From: Scytalidium lignicola
Taxonomy: Eukaryota; Ascomycota; Leotiomycetes
Reading direction: 5' to 3'
Assembly (NCBI GenBank): GCA_002812745.2
Contig: NCSJ02000012.1
Coordinates: 186,001-250,000, forward strand
DNA length: 64,000 nt
Shown here: positions 1 through 13,398 of the stretch, one piece after another
How positions within the stretch are numbered: position 1 is the stretch's first letter
Layout of the letters: every line of letters begins with the position of its first letter
Notes under the pieces: model-generated
Seen by the model: only the letters and a program-made list of their open reading frames with translations
What the model was told of the DNA's origin: nothing
The model's database searches: none
Position numbers and translations under genes: made by a program

Positions 1-226
1 GTTGTACAGTACACTGTACAAAGTATAAATATATACAGGGTTTCTAGCAACCAACACCACGATATAGTCAACGCTTTAAGATCGCCCAGAGCGCTACCGG
101 TATCCTGTAGGAACGAACAACTATAAAAATACAAAATATTATTAATCGCACGCTCAAAACCAAAAATAGCGCAATCAGTCGCCGAAGGACACCAATCACG
201 AAACCAATGATATTTCGTACGGTCAG

Positions 227-3200
227 TCAATGGCCCGAGCCTAATAACAGTCTCCTATTCTTCTTTATTAGAGCGTTTAATTTCTTTTCGAGGACCTCTG
301 TCTCTTTTCTTGCCAACTGAATTGCGCTCTCCGCTTCTTCGACTCTTAACAAGGAAACGTTACCAAGAGTCTCACTTTTTTCATTTTCGTGTCCAATGGC
401 GAACTGTGCGGCCATACTAGCCCAACCTGCTGCTAGAACATCCGCTCTGTTTGCAATACCGGATGCCGTTTCTGAGCGCTCAGAGATAGTAGCAGTAGCG
501 TCATTCATCCATCGTGCCCAAATGGTTGATTCCGGCTGATTGGCATCGGGATTGGAACCAGTTGAGTTTAGAGCCTTTTCAAGGTGTAGAGGCGTCGCAA
601 GAGACGGAAGCACATACTGGTTAATATAGCTCAGTGCTTCATCATGGTGGATCTTGGTGACTGGATCAAATTGCGAAGAGCTTCCATTTGACAACGGTAA
701 GAAAGCTGTAGACCCACTTGGAACAGCTCGCCCTCCAATCAGTGTGAATCCTTTATTTGCATGCTCTTTCCCAGAAGTAAAAGTTACTGCAGGTGGCTCT
801 TTCGAGAGACGAGTTTGAAACTCCAGATATCGCTCTTCTTCTTCAGGAGTCAGATTCCGCACACAATTTCCACTAGGTGTCAATAAGACACGACCAGAGC
901 CTTCCACAACTTTATGAACCGGCTTGCCTGAAAGCAGAGCGGATTCATCCTCTTGAGTTATTGTTAACTTCTGGTCAATGTTGGTCATTTCTCCAGAGAA
1001 CTCATGACGATGATTTACACCAACAGGTGGCTGCAGAAGACCTAGACTAGTAGCGTCCTTAATAAAGCCTGATGAAACGAGCTGTTGTAAAGCCCATGCA
1101 GGGGTAATCTGCTTCTCTGGTACTTCTTCTAGTTGTTCTACGATAATCGAAGTCGTCTCAGGAGTAACATTGTTCTTAGATTTAGACTTGTTCTTCCCTT
1201 TAGTATCATTCATTTTAGTCTTGCTGATATCTTTGTTAGGGGAGGGAGGTTTCTCTAGGGCCACCGGCAAATGTTCATGTGTTTCGACCTGTGCTCTAGT
1301 TTCTGTGCTAGCTGCTCCTGCATGTCCTGGAGATGTGGGTCTGCTGGCAACTGGTGTTGAACCTCCTGCAATCCCGCTGCTAATTTTTTCNTTTTTTCTG
1401 CTTCTTCTTTCTGCCGACTATTGGCGCAATCTCCACTTCGGGTTCTAGCTTTAAAATTGTTGATTCTGCAGCTGATTTTTCCTTCTCCTTTTGGGCTTCT
1501 CTGCGCTGTTTCTTCTGCATGCTCTTGGTTGTTGTTCTCACTGGTGCAGATCCGATTTTGGACGGGGGAGGTGAACTAGCTCTGGACATGGATGCAGAAG
1601 TTATCGACGCATTATCAGAGATATGTTCGCTGGCAGGAGTATCTGGTCGTTCTAATCTCGAAGCTGAAGCAAGGCTAGGTTGTCGAGAAGGTGGGAAGTT
1701 AATTGGGAATGTGGATGTTGCCGAAGACGGTGTCGTTACGGAACCAGCTGGTGCCTCCATCTTCTGGGTAGGGATAACTCTCAACATCTTGGGAGCAGGC
1801 CTCGGTGCTGGAGATTGTGCTGGGATTGGCGGAGCACTTGGTGGGAGAGGAGGAAAGGCAGATGAGGGAAGTGCTGCTTTATTATGCGTGTCTGCAGGAG
1901 GAGTCTGAGCTGGGCTGCTTGCGACAGCAACGTGAAGTATCCCTGGTGTAGATCGTTTGCTGGGGGTCTTATTAGGGGCTTCACTTCCGGATGCTGGGGC
2001 CACGGTTTTGTTTTCTGCCTTTGCCAATGCGGTTGTGTTGGCTGGAATAGCTGACTTCGTCGACATTGATACCTGTTCAGATTTATCTCCACTTCGTTCC
2101 AAGACTGGAAAATCTTCGCGTTGAATCGAAGGATTAGTAGGGGATGCCATGAAACCGGGGGCTAATATCTTTGATGGTCTAGAAGCGAGAGGCTTAACGT
2201 TCTCTTTGACTTGGGGACTTGATACTCCGGTGACCTTTGAAACTGAGGGCTGCTGAGTAGCAGAGCTGCTAGTAAGTGAGGTTGCAACCTGCAGAGCTGG
2301 TCCAACATTTATTTGAAATGGAGCGGGAATTCCCGGAGGTGGTGTAGGACGTGAAGATGAGTTGAATAGGGCATTGCCAGCTACGGGAGATGACAAACGT
2401 GTATGAGGAATTGCTAGACCAGGCGGAACTGATGGAGTCGACGAACGTGATGCTATACCAAACCACTCAACACTGCGAGGCACGCCGTACAATGGAGCGT
2501 TATCAGCTACCAAGGCATCAACAGAATGTGTTGCTTCATCGAGAGATGGTAGGCTTTGATCATCTACTAGCATATCTTCATATTAGCGAATTTGTTCTTC
2601 GGGAAAACTACCCAAAAAGTTGAAAGCAAAAAAAAATAGAATGGATTCTCGAGAATATCTTGGCAGATATCCTAGAGAACTGGCAATATTATGTTCATCT
2701 CACGAATTCCATCATCGTCTTCGGATTGCGCAAAAGAAGAGAGTACTGATTGCACAGAATGTGTAAGAATGCTATATTGACCAGCCAGGAGATGGCGTAA
2801 AGTCGGGGATTTTACGTACATGAAAAGCTGTCCAGACGAAGACGATGATGGAATTCCTGACATGACTTTGCCGTCAAGAATATGAAGCCTTGCTGCCCTC
2901 AACAGAAAGCTACCAGGAGGACCCATCAATTTCCCAATCGCAAATGACGCCAAAGCATCCAAAGCTCCCTTCCTTAAAGCTCATTAATGCGCGCTAGAAC
3001 AAGATGTGTTTTCCGAGCCAAATGCAATACCCTACAAGGGGTCTCTGCGAACGCCAACCCTTACAAATGAAAAGATTATATACAATACTCCACCCAATAC
3101 ATAGAACACCTACTATCCAACCCAAAATTACCACCTAGTAAAGCCCGCGCCATACATCATGCTCGGGTTGTACCCACCTGGGGCCTGGCCACCAAACAGT

Positions 3201-5726
3201 CCTTGTCCAACTCCGGCATTGCTCTGTTGCTGGTGCTGCATTCTCGCTTGCAAGATACTCGGGTCCGCAAGATCGACTAAACCACCTCCTCCAGAGGAGG
3301 AAGTGTTAGCATGTCTGTGCTTCTTCCCCTTCTTCTTCTGCTTTTGACCGAAGTCATGGAATGCTCCAGTCTGAGGACCATAGAGCGATGCCAGGTGGCC
3401 TGAAGCAGGAGCTGGAGTGGAGGATGTAGATGGATACTGCTGAAGAAAAGAAGGAAACATGTACTCACGCTTGCCTGTATCATGCACTTGACTGCCACCA
3501 GTAGTAGCACCACCTCTACCACGGAGCATATCACGAAGGATATCACTATTATTGTCCTTTTGCGCAGCATTAAACATGCCGGAACCCAAGGAGCCGGTAA
3601 ATGATTGACCTTGACCAAACATTCCGCCACTGATTGGTGGTGTTCCCGTGGATTTCAGGCCTGGAGGTGGACCTGGGATGGACGATCCATAAAACTGATT
3701 CCCTTGTTGACCATGACCAAGAGGAGGCATCATCGAAGACTGCTGCGCCATTAATTTTGGATTTGCTGATGGTTTCACAGAGGCGGAGCCGGCAGCTCCG
3801 TCGTTCGCAAAACTGTATCTCGACGACTGCCTGTTGTGTCCTTGTTGTTGGAATAGAGAAGATGATTGGCCAAGACCGACGCCAGGAGTAAACTGGTCAA
3901 CAAATCCAGGTTGAGGTTGGCCAGATTTGAGAAGCAACAGCTGTTGCTGCTGTTGAGGTGTCAAGGTTCGACCATTAATTGAGCTTAGATTACCTATATT
4001 TGGATTATAGCTCTGGCCTATAGTAGAACCAAAGGCACCGCCCTTCTGAATAGGAAGTTGAGTGCTCGGCCGCCTCTGAAAGCTCTGGGTTTGGCTTCCC
4101 TCTCGACTATTCTCTTCTGGCTCCCCACCGAGTTGTAAACTACCACTTCCAGGTTCTTCCTCATCTCCGGGATCTGTAACTGACCGATGCTCAGTTTGTG
4201 TTTCTTGTTCTACATGCAGTCTAGCTTCCTCTTGCTGCTCACGCATAGCTCTTCTCTTCTCGCCTCCGTGACTATCAAACAGTGGAGGAAATGCCGCAAA
4301 AAACTCGGCGTTACTGTCAGCCGAACTTTTACCAGAAAATGTAATTAAAGGTGAGTTGATAGATTTCAACAGCTCGAGAAGGGGCTCGTTTCTTTGTGGT
4401 TTTGGAGAATTAGTTACAGCGTCTTCTGATGGCAAGACAGTGGCCTGTTCAACTGACTCTTGGTGTTCCTGAGCTGTCTCCGGAGCCATTTCGGTAGAAT
4501 CGGCACCAGCAGCAGCAATGTGGGAGATAGCTGGACTTGATGCGGCGCCACTTGTAGCATGACTTCCACGTCTACTTCGTTGTTGCATCCCTCTATTCGC
4601 CCAGCTTGCTGATGAGGGGAGAGCAGAACCATCACCACTATCAGATCCATCCTTGCTTCCTTCTCTGACCATTGATTGTGTCGCGGTAGGGATAGTTTGC
4701 ACTTGTTGTGGAGGTGCCTGAGAAGCTTGACGAGAAGAGGAGGCTGCAGAGGAGGTTGTAGATGGAAGTGGTCGTTGGGTGCTCACGCTATTTATAGAGG
4801 ATAAATCTTGCCGTGAATAACTGTCGTCGTTGTCGCCAGGTTCGTGTAGGAACATGCATTGTTTATTCGTGCATGTCTCATTTCGAAGATATGCTGAACA
4901 ATATTTCGTAGTTCCGAGTTGCGCCCGCAAAATTCGATCACCATTTTGCGATCCATTGACGGCGGCTATACAGCGTGCAGCGTCCTCCTTGCGGGCAAAA
5001 GTGACATATACGCCAAGTGATTGCGGGTTCTGGCCATCTGACTGCTTTGCCTTGCTAACAACGATCTTAATGATTTTTCCGTACTGGCCGAAATACTTTT
5101 CTCCTCGCAACGTCTGTAGTATTTCTTCGTCCTTAATTGTAGGGCTCAGTCCCATCACATACACCAGATTCTTTTGTATTACTCGAAGACCAGATAGATG
5201 TTTCCTATTCAGGCTTTCAACCTCTCTTTTTTGTGCTTCTTTCTGTCTTTGCTCGGCTTTCTTCTTTGCATTTTTTTGGATATTGGCCTTGAACTGTGCT
5301 ATCCTAGACAGATGTTAGCTACGAATACGATATGGGAAATAGACATACTCTTCTGGAGTTACAACTTTCCATTCGATGGTCTTCTCATCATATGGTCGTC
5401 GACAAGCAGGGCATAATCCGTTCATATTATTCTTAATATTATTGAAGCAGAACTGACAGACCTAGACTAGATATTAGTAATCTAAAGGGTGATAATCTCC
5501 AGGCCGAAAACCATACCTGATAACCACATGGACATGGTCTAAAGTTCTTATCTGAAAGATCAAATTCTTCGACACATAGTGGGCTACGAAGAGCATGCGT
5601 TAACTCACAGTCTACAGTAGTAATACCCCATCTACAATATGAACATGAGGTGACGTTTGATGTTAACACGTACCAGGTATCATCTTCTTCATCGATGAAG
5701 CTATCTTGAGGTGCCATATTGCTCAT
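227..5726 (-). CDS. NOT4: CCR4-NOT complex subunit 4 (NOT4), RING/RRM E3 ubiquitin ligase
   Basis: NOT4 is the E3 ubiquitin ligase of the CCR4-NOT complex and acts in mRNA decay and ribosome quality control. Six exons on the minus strand: 5726-5674, 5583-5517, 5461-5349, 5303-3132, 2972-2704 and 2575-227. They total 1,673 codons once the N at 1391 is dropped. The N-terminus has the NOT4-type C4C4 RING (CPLCVEEFDLSDKNF, then PCPCGYQVCQFC, then GLCPACRRPYDEKT), spread over exons 1-3, followed by a charged linker and an RRM with a CCCH-like segment (CSAYLRNETCTNKQCMFLH). The rest is long, Ser/Gln-rich and probably disordered, ending in a conserved helix (LEKKLNALIKKNRRLLLG). A stop after FTRW at 3130 looks like a gene end, but a GTAATT donor overlaps it and the phases join to the downstream frames. 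Exon 5 (2972-2704) is the least certain part; the RING, RRM and C-terminal helix assignments are firm. Confidence 0.88.
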
Positions 5727-6113
5727 TCACAGAGTCGGGGACGAAGTATTGTAAGGATAGTGTCGAACGTGAGCACAACGTTGACGATGATGGCGCGCCA
5801 GGATTTCTGTCTCAGCGCGTCGCTGCGATTCTCACAGGAAAGGGTGCCGATAACGAAGATAATATCTCTTCTAGTATGGGTATCAGAGGAGTACCAGTGG
5901 CAAGTATGGTAGACTGAAAAAGTAGAGAGATGATTAGTGAGAAGATGAACGATGTTGAAGGGAAAGAGAAGAACTGGTTGTCGAGGGTGTTAGACTAACC
6001 GAGTATCGACTAGTGCGCTCAGCTAGGAAGCCGAGATTGAGAGCTCCGTCTGAACGTCACATCATAAAACATCGAGCTCTATTTTTGTGATTGGCAATTC
6101 AGCCCCATTGAAC
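5727..6113. promoter_or_regulatory. Divergent promoter region of NOT4 and the complex I 30 kDa subunit
   Basis: This 387-bp gap separates two divergent start codons, so it should hold both promoters. I see no clear TATA box. Short open frames cross the area but resemble no known protein. Confidence 0.5.
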
Positions 6114-7097
6114 ATGGCGATGAGGGCACCAGGTCGCCGAGCCATGGCATCGGCTCTGAAGTCTAGCAGGTCTTCCTTTTTGCATCGCAACGAAACCAAT
6201 TCTAAGCGCTTTGCAAGTTATCATGTCGTAGTCTCTAAAGACACTCCGAATCCGCGAAACTTCCCACGACCTGAACAACCATCGAAGCAGGAGATTCCAA
6301 TTGTTAATCCTGCCGACAAATACCAATCCAAGGCAGATGAAATGCATCGCTATGGCTCCTGGCTGATGGGCTGTCTTCCAAAGTACATACAGCAATTTTC
6401 CGTATGGAAAGATGAGTTGGTTATCTATATCTCTCCAAGCGGTGTTATTCCCGTCTTTTCGTTCCTCAAATGTAAGTATCCTAAGTCTACTTTCAATGGT
6501 TACTGTGTCTCTATGTCTCTAACTGTCTTTAGACAACACTGCCGCTGAATTTACTCAGGTATCCGATATTACCGCAGTCGACTTTCCCACCCGAGATCAA
6601 CGATTCGAGGTTGTCTACAACCTCTTGAGTGTTCGTCACAACGCTCGAATCCGAGTGAAGACATACGCAGATGAGGCTTCCCCCGTACCCAGCATCACAA
6701 GCCTGTATGATGGTGCAAATTGGTACGAAAGAGAGGTTTATGACCTTTTTGGCGTTTTTTTCGTTGGTCATCCGGACCTTCGACGCATTATGACAGACTA
6801 TGGATTTGATGGGCACCCTCTACGGAAGGATTTCCCATTAACTGGTTATACCGAGATCCGTTATGATGAGGAAAAGAAACGTATTGTAGTCGAGCCGTTA
6901 GAGTTAACACAAGCTTTCCGAAATTTCGAGGGTGGAACAGCGGCATGGGAGGTAAGTTGCTACAAATATTTAGAATCCAATCCTTTACATAGTCACTAAC
7001 TTTTAAGCAGCAAGTTGGACTTGGCGTGGACCGAAAGCCCGAAACATTCAAGTTACCGACACCAAAACCGGAGCCGAAAGAGGAACCGAAGAAATAG
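6114..7097 (+). CDS. nuo-30.4: NADH:ubiquinone oxidoreductase 30 kDa subunit (NDUFS3 / NUO-30.4)
   Basis: Core subunit of the peripheral arm of mitochondrial complex I. Exons 6114-6471, 6533-6951 and 7011-7097 give 287 residues; the last acceptor could equally be at 7008, adding one Gln. The first ATG in context (6114) opens an Arg/Ser-rich presequence ([18 protein letters not shown]) expected for matrix import. The body has the family blocks [57 protein letters not shown] and [13 protein letters not shown]. The C-terminus ends in a Lys/Glu/Pro tail. Its length matches fungal homologues. Identification is secure. Confidence 0.96.
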
Positions 7098-8005
7098 ATC
7101 GTAAATCTCGATTGTATATAGCTTGTTGTTATTAAATGTGCCCGTTAAATGTACCAGATTAGAATATGATCTGATGTATGTTATCATCAGCTTATCGCAG
7201 AAATTCTCTTTTCACGAAGGTGTATCACATCTTGTAGGGTAAACCTTTTTCCAATCTCCTATCCTTGACATTTATTCTTCAAAATAGACAAAATGCCATT
7301 TAAAACCATCGAGGGTATTACCGCCCACCGCTCTCGAAGTATTAAACAATTTATCAGAACATAGGAAAATGCGACCTTCGAGTATCCCTGGCCCCTAGCC
7401 AGGTTGTCCAAGATTCAGTCGAGTAATTTATAATAAGCACTTAATTATAAATTTGTCTTCAACTTTTACTCCAGTTTCCAGGGCATTGTCATATGACTAT
7501 CTATGCTTAAACTAAACCACCTTAGTAATTTGAGTGATTTTGTAGTGATGTTGGAAGAAGACTCCGCCACTCGAAGCAAGCATCACAACTAGATTTGCTG
7601 TTATACTTAAAATCGGTTAGTTTCAAACTAATTTGTATTTATTGATCAAGATGAGTACATCCGAATAAATATGGACTGCATAATACTATTGGAGGCATTT
7701 AGTACATAAAATATGTGGGCTAAATTGTTGCCATTCACTCCTATCGTATCAGAATGAAGCCATGGAGCATTCTCCAGTTGGAGAGACTAGGCAGGATCAA
7801 ACACTCTAGTTTTTAAGTATTGTTGTGGTGTTTAGAATGTGGTTTTATTGTACATTTAAAGAAAGAAATTTGGATTTCTAACCTTGGATTCTAGATCTCT
7901 AGCTGAAATCCCAACCGTCATTTTGAAACCAAGATTAATAGCGTAACATATTAATATTTGTGTTCCCTAAACTACAGAAAGTGTAAACCTTGTAGAACCA
8001 GAGGC
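7098..8005. other. AT-rich intergenic region between two 3' ends
   Basis: This gap lies between the convergent ends of the complex I subunit gene and NCR1. It is AT-rich, full of stops in all frames, and carries no tRNA-like or repeat structure that I can see. It presumably contains both 3' UTRs. Confidence 0.6.
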
Positions 8006-11000
8006 TTAATACTCATCATCAGAGTCACTATCATCTGGCAGTAATACTCTATATCGTCGGCTCGCTAGGTCTTCCTCAAGCCCGCCGTCGCTTTCCGGGT
8101 CAACGTATCCATCGCCACCTAATAGACTCAGCGCTACAGGTAAGAATATCAAAGCATGACTCGCTGCAAAGATAACTAATGCCAACCAAATTCTAAAATA
8201 GTAAATCTCAAATATCTTACTTCTAGTAAACGCCAGAACGGAAACACCGAGGAGCTTGGTAATTGTAATACCAGAGAAGACCGAACCCCCGACATTTACC
8301 AGAGCAGTCCAGGTACGAGCGTCGCGACCACGAAACTTATTCTTTGCACGCTGCATTACGGATCGGGAGGGGAACATGAAGGCTCTAGCGACATGTGCGC
8401 AAAACTCGACACCAATTCCAACGCAAATTACCAGATTGACCAGACTGACTGCATTCAATGAAACATCAAATACGGCCATTGTCCCAATGATGTCGACGAC
8501 TATCATCATCACAGTTATCATGACAACCGCACCGGTTCTTACAGAACCCAATAGAATTGAAGAGATAGCAAAAATAATGGCTAGAGCAGATCCAAGCAAA
8601 GTGGCCGTCAGGCTGCGGATGGTGGAGTATTGGTCGAAAAATATGTAGAACAAACTATACGGAAAAACCTCAATACCGGCATTCTTGGCTAATCCATCTG
8701 ATATCCGACGGGCGGACGCATATGCAGCAATAAAGTCTTCTTGGCTCCTCAGTGGAGTATGGCTAGTCCGAAAGTGACTCGCAGGAATAGTGTTCCTCTC
8801 AGTATCAATAACGAGTGCATTTCCATAGGAAGCCTGTCCACCTAGTGGACAGTCTTCATCGGTTGGAGATTCAATCCAGCGTTGGAGGTAGTCGATGAAT
8901 TCTTCGCCTTCTGGCATACCATAAAGTGTAATGTTCCATGCCGGGTCCCTATCCTCGAAACAAGTCGTGCCGTGGTCAACACAGCATTTTTCAAGGTCAG
9001 GGTTTAACCAACCAAAATAATCATCAATCCAACTGGCGGCATTGCTGGCGATATACGATACATTTGGTCTCTTTCGCTCTTGCTCCAAAATGTTCGCAAG
9101 AGATTGGCTCTCACAAGTTGTGAACCGAGAGCAGAGTTGTTGCTGATGCACACGTTCGCTGACATTGAGTTCTCTCGTAACGAAGTAAACAGGAGGACCA
9201 GAGTCAAAATAATCGTAAAGATCGTTAAAGTATGGAATCAAATATGAGTCATCCGGGATTGCAACTCTCTGGTCCAGGCCAAGGGTTACTTTCGGCATCA
9301 ACGCAATACCAGCGGTGAAGATACCAAGAAAGATTATTATAACTGCCGCTTTTACATCCCTGCGAAGAATCGTAGGAGCATAAGACTTGCGAATGAACTG
9401 CTGCAGAAATCCTTCCTCAGCTCCTTCATATAACCTTACTTGGCCATTCTCAGTTGCACCTCCTAACTGTATACTGGCACTATTAATCTGGATGCATGGA
9501 AAGCAATCTGCTCGATGATCTTCAACACGTCTTTGATTGAGCGCAAGGACGGACACAAACATAGTGACTTGGAGAAGTGCATTAATAAATACAGCTCCTG
9601 CTGCATATACTGCGAAATTTCGTACAGCAGGCATGCCGGCAAAGGCGCCAAGCGCAAATGTAATAGTTTCTGTAGATGCTGACAGGAGTATTGATGGTCC
9701 CATTCGACCTAGTGCTTTGGCAACACGATCTTCAACTATATCGTCTGGGTGACTGATGTTCACCCTTTCGAATTCGTGGACAATCAAGAACACGTTATCC
9801 ACACCAACAGCAAGGACAATGAACGGTATAACTTCAGCAATAATGAGGGTAACTTTAATCCCAACTGCAGAAAAGAGTCCTATTGAAGCAGATATAGACA
9901 TAAGAACGATGATAATGCCTACTACTCCAAGGGTAAATTTAGATTGTACCAAGGATGTTGCAGGATTCAACAACACAGATCGGAGGGAAATGGTTGTTGA
10001 CCCAAGAGCAATAGACGCATAGAAGAACATAATTATATAACTTATAACAACGATCTTCGCGTCCGTGTTGGTCGATTTATTAAGTTCTTGCTCCAAACTA
10101 ATTTCTGTCGAGAAGGAAAGTCTCAATCCACGAGCCTTTGCTTCGCTCTGAAGGTCCAAAAGCTTTGATTTCAAAGCTGCCTCCCAGTCCATAGCCTTCA
10201 ACACCTCGGATGAGCCTTCGTTGGCATTATTTACTACAAAGGTAGTAATGAGAGCCGCCGAGTCTGTAACATCACCAGATGATTGCCATCCTCCTAAAAT
10301 CATATTTGGAGATATCGGCTGGCCAAATGCCGGACGGCAGTCAACAGGGTGGCTTGCACAATCGCGAAGTTTCTGTTTCCAACTGCTCGGGCTGATAGTT
10401 CTTATATCATCTGCCAACCAACCAGTGACAGATTGAATAACACAAGCATCTCCTGTCGGTTTGAAGCATACATCGTTGAGCGTGGCCCCGTATATTTCGC
10501 CCTTGAGGGTTCTAATACTCTTCTCCACGCCAAACCACCAATCAAGGGTTTCATAGCTAAGAACAGGTCCAGCTCCGTCGGTGGTCGTGTCATTTACCAG
10601 AAACACTTGCTCAGCACGGTAGAATGGTCCGAAATTCTCATCGAAGAAACTCTTCTCCTGTGCAGCGGCAGATGTAGGGCTGACCCATAATCTTGCAGGG
10701 TCTCTCTCCACTTCAAATCTCATCCAACCCAGACTCAGCAGGCCGACCACCAATAGACTAACACCAATCGTTATCCCAGGAAAGCGTGCTGCTGTGTAGC
10801 CTAGAAAGCTAAATGCTCTATCACATACTGAGTTAATCCAGTAATTTCTCTGTTGTCCATCATACATTGCACCATTATGGACCATGTCTCCTTCATCCTC
10901 ATCATCGCTAGGTGATATGTCCTGCAGGAGTCGTAATCGTTCACTTTTGCGTCTCGAGTGTTTCGCCCACGCTATGTGGCCAAAAATTATAGCAACAAAT

Positions 11001-11888
11001 AGCAATAGGAGAACACCGTAAGTTAAGATCGCTGCAAATGAAAGGCAGGGAAGCAATCCGACATGGCACGAACCCACTTCTGTAACCTCTGGTAATTTTG
11101 GACAGACTGCAGGACAGTCTATGCAAGCGCATCTAAAGTTCTCATCTTCATCGTTACATCTCTTCGGAACGATAGGTAGTGGATTCATCTTCTCTTCATG
11201 ATACTGACTCGGTCTTGGGAAGTTTATCTGGAAGGGTGATCCTAGAAATTTCTCATCCCCCAAAAATTTCAAAAATGATTGGTAATCCTTTGCTCCTCCT
11301 CCAATTAAGTCCATGGCATTCGCATTCGAGGGGCCAAATTTCACATCCTTACAGCTGTTGTAGAATCCCTCTCCATATTCGTCTGATATTAACTGGTCGA
11401 GTTCTGTGACTATAGACTTATCTCCCTTTGGCTGGATGTTTGTTACGTTAACAAATAGCGATTGATCTGGTGAACATGTGAAGGTACAGAATATGTTGTA
11501 AAAGTTCTCTTTGCAAGCTGGACAGGCGGATATAATGGGGTTCGCCTTCTTAAGGTTTTCTTCAAGCGCTTCAAGCTAGAAGATCGTCAGCATATAACAA
11601 TGAAATCAATCAATCCAGTCGTACCTGCTCAGTCTCACAACAAACAGGTCCGGTGTTCCATTTTGGGCCACATATCTCTACGAGCTGCTTCCTGACATCA
11701 TCTTCCGGTTCTCTAGCTAGACCATTATCTGGGCAGGGTAACTCGGCTCCAAAAAAAGACTTCTTTCCGCAGTTTCCTCGTATGGAACATCTTCCTGCCT
11801 CATGCTTCGGTGTATATAGCTCCACACCAACAACGGTCGTTGCTAATAATGCTGCTAATGAAGTTGTTGACTGCCAGAACCGCCCCAT
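8006..11888 (-). CDS. NCR1: Niemann-Pick C1-type sterol transporter (NCR1)
   Basis: NPC1-family proteins sit in the vacuole/lysosome membrane and hand sterol from the lumen to the membrane. Two exons (11888-11625 and 11575-8006) joined across a 49-nt GTACGA...CTAG intron give 1,277 residues. The start at 11888 opens a signal peptide (MGRFWQSTTSLAALLATTVVG) followed by the Cys-rich N-terminal sterol-binding domain (GRCSIRGNC, GPVCCETEQ, ACPACKENFYNIFCTFTCSP). Then come the first membrane segment, the large luminal loops with many Cys, and an RND-type core whose sterol-sensing domain includes IVLAVGVDNVFLIVHEFER and LLSASTETITFALGAF. A second RND half ends in an acidic cytosolic tail (LLPDDSDSDDEY). 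Length and order match fungal NCR1. A longer start is not needed, because upstream in-frame codons lack an ATG. Confidence 0.96.
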
Positions 11889-13398
11889 CTTTCGACAGAA
11901 CACCGCAGAGCGGTGTGGTCTTTATTAAGTCGCCTCAATAGGTAAATGTGGTAAGTAAAATATTTCGGCAAGCGATATTTCCTTCTAAATGCAGTCAAAA
12001 TGTTGACTACAAGTATGTCCGAAATCACTCCTGGAAGTTGTTGTTCCTGGAGGGAGTTCTGCGTCATCGGGGTACTAGGTCGTCGTCGTTCCAGCCACAG
12101 TGGCGCACAGGTCAAGTCTCAGAGCTTTGATTCGCTCTAGGTTAACACAACAACAATCAGGCAGATCCATCTTTCTGCTATCAAAGACACGATGGTCTCA
12201 CTGCTTAGTCCTAGAGTGGCGGCTACTCGATGCAATCATCCCCTGATTCATTTAAATGAAAGACAGATTCAATAGACTCTACTATTATTAACGTCGATAT
12301 TTTTCGGATTTTGGCAGAGAAGCTGAAGTTGCTACTTATTAGCTCACAAATAATAACTTAAAAAGCAGTGAAGGAAGAACTAGGTATTGAAGTCAGCTAT
12401 CAGAAACTCGATAATTACCTTCCTAGTCATATTATATTCCTAGCAAATTCTCTTTACTACGAGCACGTTATTCATGACAAGATTGAAAATGGCCGAAAGC
12501 TTTTCTACTCCGTTACAACGCTTGCTAGTTAATAACCCTATGGTTTTCATCCTCAGTCAGATCTCGATGATTCTAGATTCAAGATTCTAGATCTGAATTC
12601 ATTATTATTATTCCCGTATCTCAATCATGACTTGACTCGGCTGGAAGTGGAACTGTTTGTTTCCAGAGGCGAATATTGTGATGTTTCAAGAGCCTTTAAT
12701 TAGTAAAATGAAAATGGCTTACGCTCTTCTATTTCAGGATCAAAGATAATCTACAACCTGTCATTCTCTGAGAACACATTAGACGGTAGTTTTACAAATA
12801 GTTTTCAATAGTTTTCAATGTCGATTTTTTAGAGCATTCTGGTAGTTAATTACTTCTTTTACTACGGAAATAAAGATACCAAACTTAGATTGAGGTGTGA
12901 ACTGGATCTATAACCAACACCCGCCGAGTAATAGCTAATTCCCTGAGGAGAACATGAATGAGGCGATGTCGGTTTGAAGGAGCCAACTTAAATATAACCC
13001 AGCCTATATAATTCAAAAGATTTTGCATTAGAGTTGCACCAGAATATTTCTCAACCCCTACACAGTCGAGTGCAACCTTCACTAGTAATTGGTGCTCTGA
13101 AGGTACAGCGCTAGATCTATGGATCTAGACCCGCCAGTCCCAAGGTTAGTCGAAAGTTGTTTAGATCGCACTCATAATGAAGTCGGTGGTATCGCACTGA
13201 CTGAGTTTGCTATTTTAAAGCATTCTTTGACTCTGCTAGTGACAGGACTCTGAGTGATCTAAACCGGATCCCATCATTTTATAGGAAAGCTGATGAGTAG
13301 TTCTGCTTCTGAGCTAGACCTTTATCTGGCTTCAGAGGATTGTGATAGTGTCTGTGATAGCATGATGTCATGAAAGTATCGGGGACAATTTGCTAGGG
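11889..13398. other. AT-rich intergenic region, no gene recognised
   Basis: About 1.5 kb between the NCR1 start and the 3' end of the NMN adenylyltransferase gene. Short frames on both strands (for example 12885-13082 minus) resemble nothing I recognise. The part nearest 11889 should carry the NCR1 promoter. Repeated short A/T words such as GATTCTAGAT occur near 12570 without forming a clear array. Confidence 0.5.

Noticed and set aside
1..226. Further coding sequence at the left edge
   Set aside because: Stops are frequent in all frames; this is most likely the 3' region of NOT4.
3128..3130. Stop codon after FTRW as the end of NOT4
   Set aside because: A GTAATT donor overlaps it, and downstream same-strand frames join in phase and contain the conserved NOT4 C-terminus.
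4830..5416. Plus-strand open frames over the NOT4 RRM region
   Set aside because: They are antisense to well-conserved RRM and linker coding sequence and resemble no protein.
8256..10690. Several plus-strand open frames inside NCR1
   Set aside because: Shadows of a 1.2-kb-plus conserved coding exon on the other strand.
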